NCBI GenBank assembly: GCA_905181955.1
Contig: CAJJAC010000001.1
Location: 1-64,000, forward strand
Direction: 5' to 3'
Source of the DNA: SAR86 cluster bacterium SAR86B
GTDB taxonomy: Bacteria; Pseudomonadota; Gammaproteobacteria; Magnimaribacterales; D2472
Length of the DNA stretch: 64,000 nt
In this document: positions 1 through 7,428 of the stretch, piece after piece
Position numbering within the stretch: position 1 is the stretch's first letter
How the letters are laid out: the number at the start of each line of letters is the position of its first letter
Notes under the pieces: generated by a model
The model's input: the letters and a program-made list of their open reading frames with translations, nothing else
What the model was told of the DNA's origin: nothing
Databases searched by the model: none
Translations under genes and position numbers: made by a program

Positions 1-74
1 TAGTGTAATTAATTTATTCATAGGTTCTAACTATAACAAAAAAACACGAGAACATTAGCAACAAACAACTTTCT

Positions 75-165
75 CAGCTCTCCCAGTTGTAACTTAGTAG
101 GCTTTCTTTTTACTCCAGGCATTTCTATAGGCCACCAAGATTTTGGTTTATACTTTTGGAATGAA
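75..165. repeat. 91 bp direct repeat, copy 1; ends at the start codon of the esterase ORF
   Basis: cagctctcccagttgtaacttagtagg...ggtttatacttttggaatgaa; matches 1098-1188 with 3 mismatches by eye. Confidence 0.95.
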
Positions 166-1000
166 AAACTTAAAAATGAGTAAATTCAGCATAGAGAATA
201 CAGAACAGTTAGAAATCTTTAGCGAAGAAATAAATCAAAGATTTCTAATCAACGTGGGATTTCCTCCTAACTACTCAAAGGAGAATAAGAAATATCCAGT
301 TGTCTATGTAACTGATGCAGGATCAAATTTCGGTGGACTCATGAGCTCTTTACCATTGATGCAATTGGTAAACGATTTGCCCCATTTTATTTTAGTTGGC
401 ATTGATTATGTAAGTAATAATTTAAACGATTTTATGAGCCTTAGGAATAGAGATCTAACGCCAACTAATGATTCTGTTTGGATGACTAATCAAAAAGATA
501 TGTACAAGATATTTGGAGATTTACCTGAGGTAGAGGCTGGCGGTGCAAAAGAGTTCTTAGAATTTATAAATAATAAAGTTAAACCAATCATAAACGATAG
601 TTATCATGTCGATGCGTCAGACCAGACTTATTGTGGATTTTCTTTAGGTGGTTTATTTGGCCTTTTTACTTTATTTACTTCTCCTAAATCATTCAATAGA
701 TACGTAATAGGGAGTCCTTCTATTTGGTGGGATGATAGGCATATTCTAGAAGTCGAAAAAGAATATTCAGAGAACAATAAACACTTACCTGCTAAAATAT
801 TCTTATCAATTGGGAGTCTAGAAGAAGAAGAAGAAGGAATCGATTTTAAAATGGTTACAAATGTAAAATCCTTATCCAAAACTTTAAAAAAGAGAAATTA
901 CCAAGGGTTGACAGTAAATACTGCCATACTTGAAGACGAGACTCATTGTTCGGGCATTGCGGCGACTTTAAATCGCGGTCTGAGGAATGTCTTTTCTTAG
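161..1000 (+). CDS. alpha/beta hydrolase, putative esterase (esterase D / IroE-like)
   Basis: ORF 143..1000; more likely ATG at 161 or 176; GFSLGGLFGLF nucleophile elbow, YVIGSPSIWWD, C-terminal H in ETHCSGI. Confidence 0.75.
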   Translation: MKNLKMSKFSIENTEQLEIFSEEINQRFLINVGFPPNYSKENKKYPVVYVTDAGSNFGGLMSSLPLMQLVNDLPHFILVGIDYVSNNLNDFMSLRNRDLTPTNDSVWMTNQKDMYKIFGDLPEVEAGGAKEFLEFINNKVKPIINDSYHVDASDQTYCGFSLGGLFGLFTLFTSPKSFNRYVIGSPSIWWDDRHILEVEKEYSENNKHLPAKIFLSIGSLEEEEEGIDFKMVTNVKSLSKTLKKRNYQGLTVNTAILEDETHCSGIAATLNRGLRNVFS

Positions 1001-1097
1001 TTTTTATTTTCTTAATAAGAAATCAAAAATAAGATTTTAGATGGCCGGGTATTTACTTTCGAGATAAATTGTAGGGGAGAAAAAGATGAATGACGAA

Positions 1098-1188
1098 CAG
1101 CTCTCCCAGTCGTAACTTAGTAGGCTTTCTTTTTACTCCAGGCTTTTCTATAGGCCACCAAGATTTTGGTTTATGCTTTTGGAATGAA
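1098..1188. repeat. 91 bp direct repeat, copy 2; ends at the start codon of a 31-aa ORF
   Basis: cagctctcccagtcgtaacttagtagg...ggtttatgcttttggaatgaa; 88/91 identical to 75-165. Confidence 0.95.
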
Positions 1189-1279
1189 TTTAAAAAACCC
1201 TGATACTAAAACACTAATAATCGTTTTCATAGCATTCATGGCTTTAGGAGAGTTTTTTGCTGACTTTGTTTTACTTTAA
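1184..1279 (+). CDS. putative small membrane peptide (31 aa)
   Basis: MNLKNPDTKTLIIVFIAFMALGEFFADFVLL; ATG lies at the end of repeat copy 2; single hydrophobic segment. Confidence 0.35.
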   Translation: MNLKNPDTKTLIIVFIAFMALGEFFADFVLL

Positions 1280-1303
1280 GCCTTTGGAATATAAAAATTA
1301 TTC

Positions 1304-2458
1304 TTGCTCAAATTCTCTGCAAGGAATATTATTTACTTAGATTTTTTTCCTTTTAAAAGGGGGGTTGTGAATGTGGATTTTAAGATTAATAAAAATTCTT
1401 TAAAAATCTATTTAAATAGCAAAGTCGAGTATGAGCTTCCGCACTTATGGATGCGAGATAACTGCTCTTGTGAAGAGTGTAGAGTCTTTCAAACGCAGGA
1501 AAAAAGATTTATGCTTAATTCTGTTTCATCTGATCTAAAACCGGATAATGTATATATAGAAGGTAGTAATATCCATATTTCCTGGCCTGACAAACACAAG
1601 ACATCTATAAATTTTCAAGATATTAAATCTTTTCACCATCAACAAAAGCCTAAATTTTTTTTATGGAATAAAGATTTCACACCAGACTATTATGACTGGA
1701 ATGATTTTTTACATAATAATCACACTGCAATAGATGCTATAGAGACATTTATAACTAAAGGCGCTATATGTATTAAAGACGCTCCCCAAACCCCAAATAC
1801 ATTAGAGGATCTTGCACCAAGACTAGGCCCTCTAAGAGAGGTCTTATTTGAGCGCATTCATAATGTTTCATTAGATGGGCATGTATATAATATTGCTCAC
1901 ACCTCTTTAGAGGTTCCTCCTCATAATGATTTTGCAAGCTATTCTTGGCCTCCAAGCGTTCAAGCGCTCCACATGCTGAATAATGAGTGTGCTGGAGGAG
2001 AGACTATGATTGTTGATGGCTTGTCCGTATTAGCGGATTTAAGAAATGACCATCCTAATTTCTTTGATATTTTAACAACCTTTCCTGTTCCCTTTAGAGA
2101 ATTTGATGAAATAAATGAAACTTTTACTGAAGAACCAATTGTAAGACTTAATTCTGCAAATAAAGTAATTGGATTCCGATTCTCTAATCAGCTCATGCAA
2201 ATGATTAATCCTCTAAAAAAGGATTTAGATATATTTTACAAGGCATATCACGAGCTATGCACTAGAGTGAATAGTAAAAAATATAAATCAATATTTAGAC
2301 TTAATGCAGGCCATATACTATTAGTTTCAGGTCATAGGGTTCTTCATGGCAGAACAGAGTTTAAACCAAATGGTAAGCGCCATCTTCAAGATGCATACTA
2401 TGAAATGGATAATGTAGAAAATAATTTGGTTGTTTGTAAAAGATTTCGGAGCAAATAG
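1304..2458 (+). CDS. TauD/TfdA-family dioxygenase, gamma-butyrobetaine hydroxylase-like
   Basis: N-terminal HLWMRDNCSCEEC metal-binding segment and H-x-D (PHNDF) plus late GHRVLHGR motif; GTG at 1367 is a more plausible start. Confidence 0.8.
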   Translation: MLKFSARNIIYLDFFPFKRGVVNVDFKINKNSLKIYLNSKVEYELPHLWMRDNCSCEECRVFQTQEKRFMLNSVSSDLKPDNVYIEGSNIHISWPDKHKTSINFQDIKSFHHQQKPKFFLWNKDFTPDYYDWNDFLHNNHTAIDAIETFITKGAICIKDAPQTPNTLEDLAPRLGPLREVLFERIHNVSLDGHVYNIAHTSLEVPPHNDFASYSWPPSVQALHMLNNECAGGETMIVDGLSVLADLRNDHPNFFDILTTFPVPFREFDEINETFTEEPIVRLNSANKVIGFRFSNQLMQMINPLKKDLDIFYKAYHELCTRVNSKKYKSIFRLNAGHILLVSGHRVLHGRTEFKPNGKRHLQDAYYEMDNVENNLVVCKRFRSK

Positions 2459-2517
2459 GTTGTTAAATAAAGTTGATATAATAAATACCTTCATGGATTT
2501 AATACAGGACACACCAA

Positions 2518-3102
2518 ATGAATTTTGATAAACAGTTTGATGAAACAGACTTGGTAGAAGTTGAAGATGTTCCAATATTTAAAGCTAGTGAGCAAGAAAT
2601 AGAGCAATTCTTAAAAGACCTTTACGGTTATTGTGTTCGTTTACATAATCATATTAAAGCTTATTCTTATCTTGGATTTACTCACGAAGAACAAACTGAA
2701 CTCTTTACATATTTAATTAAAAACTCGAGTGAACCCCAATATTGCCTATTGAGAAACATAACTGTTGCTAGAGCTATAAATAAGGATGACGACCCTTCTG
2801 GGAATGCTGTAGCTGAAGTATTCCCTGAGATGGAGTCTCTTAAGGCTTATGTTAAATCATTAAAAGCTATTACCTATAAAGATCTTCTTGTAAGGAGTGC
2901 AGCTGAGTATCTCTATATGGATGGTTTAACGGTTAATGAAATTACAGATGAACTAATAGCAGAGAAGTTTTTAGATGAATATAGTAAAGATGATGACTCA
3001 TTGCTTGATAATCATAGAAAGCGAATACGTAGATACATTTCCTCATTCAAAGATTTTGATATAATAATTGACGATCCTAAAGCGGAAAATTATCTTAATT
3101 AA
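2518..3102 (+). CDS. uncharacterised protein, paralog A of 4412..4957
   Basis: 194-aa ORF sharing S-x-EPQY-x2-LR, [AE]Y-x-[MG]D-[LM]TV-x-EI and Y[IV]SSF with 4412..4957. Confidence 0.8.
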   Translation: MNFDKQFDETDLVEVEDVPIFKASEQEIEQFLKDLYGYCVRLHNHIKAYSYLGFTHEEQTELFTYLIKNSSEPQYCLLRNITVARAINKDDDPSGNAVAEVFPEMESLKAYVKSLKAITYKDLLVRSAAEYLYMDGLTVNEITDELIAEKFLDEYSKDDDSLLDNHRKRIRRYISSFKDFDIIIDDPKAENYLN

Positions 3103-3115
3103 AAAAGGTGAGATT

Positions 3116-3199
3116 ATGAATAATTGGTGGAAAAATTTTATGTATGGCGTTCTTGCTGGAGTAATAACAATCGTAATATTAGAATTCTTTGTCTTATAA
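3116..3199 (+). CDS. putative small membrane peptide (27 aa)
   Basis: MNNWWKNFMYGVLAGVITIVILEFFVL; preceded by AAGGTGAG, 13 nt after the paralog A stop. Confidence 0.5.
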   Translation: MNNWWKNFMYGVLAGVITIVILEFFVL

Positions 3200-3215
3200 A
3201 TACGAATAAAAAGAT

Positions 3216-3317
3216 ATGAAAAAAGAAGAAGAATCAGTTGGAATAATAAAGCTTTTAGGTATTTTATTTCTTAGCGTATCTGTTGTTGGATTTCTTTTTA
3301 TTAAGATATTCGCATAA
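3216..3317 (+). CDS. putative small membrane peptide (33 aa)
   Basis: MKKEEESVGIIKLLGILFLSVSVVGFLFIKIFA; charged N-terminus then TM-like stretch. Confidence 0.45.
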   Translation: MKKEEESVGIIKLLGILFLSVSVVGFLFIKIFA

Positions 3318-3337
3318 AAAACTATTAATAATAAAGA

Positions 3338-3598
3338 TTGATGGACCAAAAAAATAAGCCTTGGTGGACTTATATAATTAAGTGTTCCGATGGAAGTTTA
3401 TATACAGGAATAACTACAGACATAGAAAGAAGAATAGAGGAACATAACAGCTCAATTAAAGGAGCAAATTACACTAAGACACGAAGACCAGTTAAATTAG
3501 TTTACAAAGAAAGCTATTTAGATAGGTCTAGCTCTTCAAAACGAGAAAGCGTAATAAAAAAGTTAACAAGAAAAGATAAGCTTAAATTAATAGGTTAA
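3338..3598 (+). CDS. GIY-YIG nuclease domain protein (YhbQ/UPF0213-like)
   Basis: WWTYIIKCSDGSLYTGITTDIERRIEEHN; start probably 3341. Confidence 0.9.
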   Translation: MMDQKNKPWWTYIIKCSDGSLYTGITTDIERRIEEHNSSIKGANYTKTRRPVKLVYKESYLDRSSSSKRESVIKKLTRKDKLKLIG

Positions 3599-3611
3599 TT
3601 TATATTATCTT

Positions 3612-4079
3612 TTAAGTGGATAATATTTCCCAACTAAATCGCAAGGACATTCTTTTTAGCTTATTAATAACATCATCCTTACTTTGACTGTTCCAAGCAC
3701 AATTGTCATTTGATACATCATAAATCTTACTCCATGACAATCCTTGTTCAAACAAGGACCAGCAGAGATAAAAATTAGATTTATCAGCTGTTGTTCCTCT
3801 TCGGCATAAGCTGGATTGAATCTTTCCTATATTTACAGCATGTTTCATTATTCTTTTAATACTCTTATCACTTAAAGAAGCTTCCTTTTCATAAGCAGAC
3901 ACTATTCTTAATGCTGGTGATGTCATGTTGCTCGTTAATGGCGATGTTTCAGGTTCATCTTTAAGAGCTTTAACTATTGTTTGGTAAACATAATCCGCAT
4001 AAGCGCGATCATGCTCATATTTACTTCTTTGATTAAGTCTTGGAATGATTGATTCTGTTAAGGTTATTGGTTGAGCCAT
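3612..4079 (-). CDS. uncharacterised protein
   Basis: 155-aa intact ORF, no family recognised. Confidence 0.65.
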   Translation of the reverse strand: MAQPITLTESIIPRLNQRSKYEHDRAYADYVYQTIVKALKDEPETSPLTSNMTSPALRIVSAYEKEASLSDKSIKRIMKHAVNIGKIQSSLCRRGTTADKSNFYLCWSLFEQGLSWSKIYDVSNDNCAWNSQSKDDVINKLKRMSLRFSWEILST

Positions 4080-4114
4080 TTTTTTATTTTACTCCCTATT
4101 TTTAATTAGTTTCA

Positions 4115-4136
4115 GACTATGACAAAATAAATAAAA
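4115..4136 (+). promoter_or_regulatory. 22-bp upstream motif, copy 1 (GACTATGACAAAATAAATAAAA)
   Basis: Same motif at 5023 and 6389; 14 nt upstream of the 4150 ATG. Confidence 0.6.
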
Positions 4137-4149
4137 AAAAGGAAGATAA

Positions 4150-4233
4150 ATGAATTACACCACTTACATAATTGGAAATATTATTTTTATTGGCCTGCTT
4201 TACTATATTGTTAAAGATAATATTAAGTGGTGA
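4150..4233 (+). CDS. putative small membrane peptide (27 aa)
   Basis: MNYTTYIIGNIIFIGLLYYIVKDNIKW; SD-like AGGAAG upstream. Confidence 0.5.
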   Translation: MNYTTYIIGNIIFIGLLYYIVKDNIKW

Positions 4234-4243
4234 GCTCTAAAAT

Positions 4244-4303
4244 ATGAAAAAACTATTAATGCTACTAATACTATTGGTATTTGTAATCATGGCATTTAGC
4301 TAA
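4244..4303 (+). CDS. possible small hydrophobic peptide (19 aa)
   Basis: MKKLLMLLILLVFVIMAFS; very short. Confidence 0.25.
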   Translation: MKKLLMLLILLVFVIMAFS

Positions 4304-4309
4304 ATTATC

Positions 4310-4408
4310 ATGGAGTTTTATAAGAAGTATGGTCAACTTATTAGCTACACTGTTGTCTTAGCTTTTGTTATTTATGTTTATAGGTATTTAAATAACTTCG
4401 GAGTCTGA
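4310..4408 (+). CDS. putative small membrane peptide (32 aa)
   Basis: MEFYKKYGQLISYTVVLAFVIYVYRYLNNFGV; stop is 4 nt before paralog B ATG. Confidence 0.4.
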   Translation: MEFYKKYGQLISYTVVLAFVIYVYRYLNNFGV

Positions 4409-4411
4409 TAA

Positions 4412-4957
4412 ATGACAAAACAAACCAAGCCACAAGTTTTAAAGCTTTCCCTAGTTCCCCATATACAAACAGGCGAATCTGTTGATCAGTATATTGAAAA
4501 GCTTAAAGAATTTTGTGTTGCATTTCATACCGAAGTTAAAGATATTCAATTTAATTCAGAAAAAGAAAAAGCTTCGTATTTTATGTGGCTAATGATTAAT
4601 TCTAATGAGCCTCAGTATCAAGCATTAAGACTTATATTTCAGTTTCAAAAAGAGAAAGCAGGGGACTCAGAGATATTAGATAGTATTTTTGCCCAAGTTG
4701 AATTATTAGATGTCTACAGAAAAAAGGTTGATGCTCAATCATTTGAAGATCGTGCTGTAAGAACAATGGCTGAGGTCTACTACTGGGGGGATATGACTGT
4801 TAAAGAAATTGTTGTACAACTTGTAAGCATTAAATTATTACCTGAGCGTGACAATGATAATAACTCGGCATTTGATACCCATCTACAACGAATTACTCAA
4901 TACGTGAGCTCATTTCCAAATTTCAATCCTGATATACGAAGAAGCCAAATAAAGTAG
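4412..4957 (+). CDS. uncharacterised protein, paralog B of 2518..3102
   Basis: 181-aa ORF; NSNEPQYQALR, MAEVYYWGDMTVKEI, YVSSFPNFN shared with paralog A. Confidence 0.8.
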   Translation: MTKQTKPQVLKLSLVPHIQTGESVDQYIEKLKEFCVAFHTEVKDIQFNSEKEKASYFMWLMINSNEPQYQALRLIFQFQKEKAGDSEILDSIFAQVELLDVYRKKVDAQSFEDRAVRTMAEVYYWGDMTVKEIVVQLVSIKLLPERDNDNNSAFDTHLQRITQYVSSFPNFNPDIRRSQIK

Positions 4958-5022
4958 ATTTCTATCTTAAATATGATCTTGGTGCGAATAGATTACTTAA
5001 ATCTGTATGGTGCATTTGCCCT

Positions 5023-5044
5023 GATTATGCCAAAATAAATAAAA
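5023..5044 (+). promoter_or_regulatory. 22-bp upstream motif, copy 2 (GATTATGCCAAAATAAATAAAA)
   Basis: 17 nt upstream of yajQ ATG. Confidence 0.6.
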
Positions 5045-5061
5045 CTTAATCATTAAATACT

Positions 5062-5544
5062 ATGGCATCTTTTGATATCAAATCAGAACTCAATACACAT
5101 GAACTAACTAATGCTGTAGACCAGGCGAATAGGATTTTAAAATCGAGGTTTGATTTTAAAGGTACAGGTGCAGAATTTACTCTCAGTGATAAACAAATCC
5201 TTCTTTCAACTAAAGAGGATTTCCAAATTAAACAAATGGAACCAGTTTTACATGAATCTCTTTCTAAGCGTGGAATAGATTTAAGAACCCTTAAACCAGG
5301 AGCAGTAGACGTGGCTAATGGTTCTGCTAGACAAGAGATTACTCTTCAAGAAGGCATAGATAGGGAATTGGGAAAAAAAATAACTACTCTAGTAAAGCAA
5401 TCAAAAGTTAAAGTTCAAGCTTCTATTCAAGGCGAAAGTATTCGTATTAGTGGAAAGAAAAGAGACGAACTTCAGCAAATTATTCAAATTATTAAAGATC
5501 AAAAATATGATCTACCTCTTCAGTTTGATAATTTTAGGGATTAA
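5062..5544 (+). CDS. yajQ: YajQ family nucleotide-binding protein
   Basis: MASFDIKSELNTHELTNAVDQANRILKSRFDFKGTGAEF ... GKKRDELQQIIQ. Confidence 0.95.
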   Translation: MASFDIKSELNTHELTNAVDQANRILKSRFDFKGTGAEFTLSDKQILLSTKEDFQIKQMEPVLHESLSKRGIDLRTLKPGAVDVANGSARQEITLQEGIDRELGKKITTLVKQSKVKVQASIQGESIRISGKKRDELQQIIQIIKDQKYDLPLQFDNFRD

Positions 5545-5612
5545 GAATGAATGCATTTATAAATCTAATAGTTCTTGTTAGAAAATCTTAGCTTAATTAA
5601 GGGTATTGGTTA

Positions 5613-6080
5613 ATGAAGGCATCTAAAGTTTGCTATGCAATGCTTATAATTATTGCAGGATGCTCTCTAGAGCAAGCTGAAATAGAGTGCACCAAAGTTG
5701 ATACACAAATGGCTACAGTTCTTTTGGACTGCTCCACAGAGCCTAAAGCAGTTAAAGAATGTATTAACTTAACTATTACTAGCTTAACTAGAGCTCAAGC
5801 CTTCAAAAAAGTAACGCTTATTAGATTTAGTGACTCACAAGATGATCTAGATGTAAGAGATTTCTTATTAACGCTATATCCGTCAGAGGGTAAATCAACC
5901 ATAAATCTAATGACCTTAAATAGATTAGATGTTGCTTTTAAAAAGGATAGAGAGCTAGGTAATGTTTATATCTATAAAATTCTAGATTTAATGGATAGAA
6001 ATTATGATATTAATAATTTCAGCAAAGATGCTAAAGATCAACTAAAAGCCGAAGCAGAGAAAATCTGTCAAAATAACTAA
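5613..6080 (+). CDS. putative lipoprotein, unknown function
   Basis: Signal with lipobox-like IIAGC near the N-terminus. Confidence 0.6.
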   Translation: MKASKVCYAMLIIIAGCSLEQAEIECTKVDTQMATVLLDCSTEPKAVKECINLTITSLTRAQAFKKVTLIRFSDSQDDLDVRDFLLTLYPSEGKSTINLMTLNRLDVAFKKDRELGNVYIYKILDLMDRNYDINNFSKDAKDQLKAEAEKICQNN

Positions 6081-6085
6081 ACTAT

Positions 6086-6310
6086 TTAAGAAAGTACTGG
6101 ACGTTTAAAATAGATTTGATCAGAACCATTGTTTGAGACCATCTCCCAACCTTCCTGGCCTAGTTTATTAATTTCAATATTCATCATTAACAATTTCCAG
6201 TCACTATCCTTATGCTCTTCTTTAAAATCTTCTGTTTCTGGATTGCTATAGCCCATTGAGGTTGAATTACTTAAGTCAGCTATTTTATATTCCCATTTTG
6301 TTGCAGTCAT
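6086..6310 (-). CDS. DUF4177-like small protein
   Basis: KWEYKI...LNKLGQEGWEMVSNN...YFKRP. Confidence 0.6.
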   Translation of the reverse strand: MTATKWEYKIADLSNSTSMGYSNPETEDFKEEHKDSDWKLLMMNIEINKLGQEGWEMVSNNGSDQIYFKRPVLS

Positions 6311-6388
6311 ACCATCTCCTTATATAAAGTATAAATAATACTATGATTTATATTAAAACATTTTAAGGGTTTTTTCCTTTTCTTTTAA

Positions 6389-6410
6389 GACTATGCCAAA
6401 ATAAATAAAA
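6389..6410 (+). promoter_or_regulatory. 22-bp upstream motif, copy 3 (GACTATGCCAAAATAAATAAAA)
   Basis: 19 nt upstream of the 6429 ATG. Confidence 0.6.
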
Positions 6411-6428
6411 ATTTTAAGGAGTAATTGT

Positions 6429-6710
6429 ATGATTGGAGTTATAGCAACATTAAAAATTAAAGAAGGTTCAGGTAAAGACTTTGAGGCCGTAGCAACCAAA
6501 CTAGTTGAAAAAGTAAACGCTAATGAGGAGGGAGTTCTTTACTATGATCTTTATAAAGATAATGAAACAACTTATATCTTTTTAGAAAAGTATAAAGATC
6601 AAGAGGCTCAAAAAATACACGGTAAAACAGATTACTTTAGAGCCTTAGGGGCTGAAATGGGAGCCTTTATGACAGAAGCTCCAGATATCAAAATGCTTGA
6701 ACTTATCTAA
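6429..6710 (+). CDS. antibiotic biosynthesis monooxygenase (ABM) / YgiN-like quinol monooxygenase
   Basis: IATLKIKEGSGKDFE...EGVLYYDLYKDNE...FLEKYKDQEA. Confidence 0.85.
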   Translation: MIGVIATLKIKEGSGKDFEAVATKLVEKVNANEEGVLYYDLYKDNETTYIFLEKYKDQEAQKIHGKTDYFRALGAEMGAFMTEAPDIKMLELI

Positions 6711-6721
6711 TAAAAACTATC

Positions 6722-7234
6722 ATGAATAAAGAGTATGAAGAGTTTATTGAATCTGAGCAAGATAAGATAATAAAAAAAGATGCCGCCCAATTGAAACAGT
6801 CAGGCAGATGTCAGTGTGGAGACATATCTTATTCTTTTGATAGAGATAAACTTATATCAGCTCATAATTGTCATTGCAAAGATTGCCAGAGGTCTACAGG
6901 TTCTGGTAAAGCAACAATTTTATTTATAGCAAAAAAACATATATTAATGGAAGGAGATCTAAAGTTCTTCGAGGTAAAAGGCTCATCAGGATCTCATATA
7001 AGAAGGGGGTTTTGTGAGAACTGCGGGTCTGGGGTTCTAAGTTATGCTAAAGAGATATCACATATCCAATATATCAAAGCTGGAACCTTAGATGACTCTA
7101 GCTGGCTTAAAATAGATTCTAATTTTTTTATTGACTCAGCCCATGGCTGGAATAGCCCCAATGAATCCATAAAAAGTTTTAAAGGAAACCCTTCGATGCT
7201 TACTAAAATTAAAACACTATTTAAATCCTTTTAA
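6722..7234 (+). CDS. GFA (glutathione-dependent formaldehyde-activating/CENP-V) family protein
   Basis: GRCQCGDISYSF, HNCHCKDCQRSTGSG, FCENCGS Cys motifs. Confidence 0.85.
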   Translation: MNKEYEEFIESEQDKIIKKDAAQLKQSGRCQCGDISYSFDRDKLISAHNCHCKDCQRSTGSGKATILFIAKKHILMEGDLKFFEVKGSSGSHIRRGFCENCGSGVLSYAKEISHIQYIKAGTLDDSSWLKIDSNFFIDSAHGWNSPNESIKSFKGNPSMLTKIKTLFKSF

Positions 7235-7252
7235 TTGTATTTATACTAAATT

Positions 7253-7269
7253 TTGTAGTAAAACTACAA
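7253..7269. promoter_or_regulatory. 17-bp palindrome TTGTAGT-AAA-ACTACAA, candidate operator
   Basis: Perfect 7-bp arms; same arms occur at 58301-58317 upstream of aceA. Confidence 0.6.
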
Positions 7270-7297
7270 TAAATTAGCTTAAATAAACCTTCTAATA

Positions 7298-7317
7298 CAA
7301 CTAATTTAAATTAGTTG
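7298..7317. promoter_or_regulatory. 20-bp perfect palindrome CAACTAATTTAAATTAGTTG overlapping a TTGACA -35-like box (7315-7320)
   Basis: Read directly; upstream of the 7429 lipoprotein. Confidence 0.6.
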
Positions 7318-7428
7318 ACATTATTATTTCTCTAAATTAATTTGTCACTACAAATACTGCCTTGCTTTGTTATATTGTTTATTTCATTGACGCCCAGTTC
7401 ATAGAGCCTTTTGGTTCAGGATTGCGTT

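Noticed and set aside
628-879. 83-aa minus-strand ORF
   Set aside because: Antisense to the esterase; low-complexity Ser stretch mirrors the Glu-rich EEEEEG on the sense strand
2327-2575. 82-aa minus-strand ORF
   Set aside because: Overlaps the ends of two better-supported plus-strand genes
5548-5592. 14-aa ORF MNAFINLIVLVRKS after yajQ
   Set aside because: Too short to support and lacks a convincing RBS
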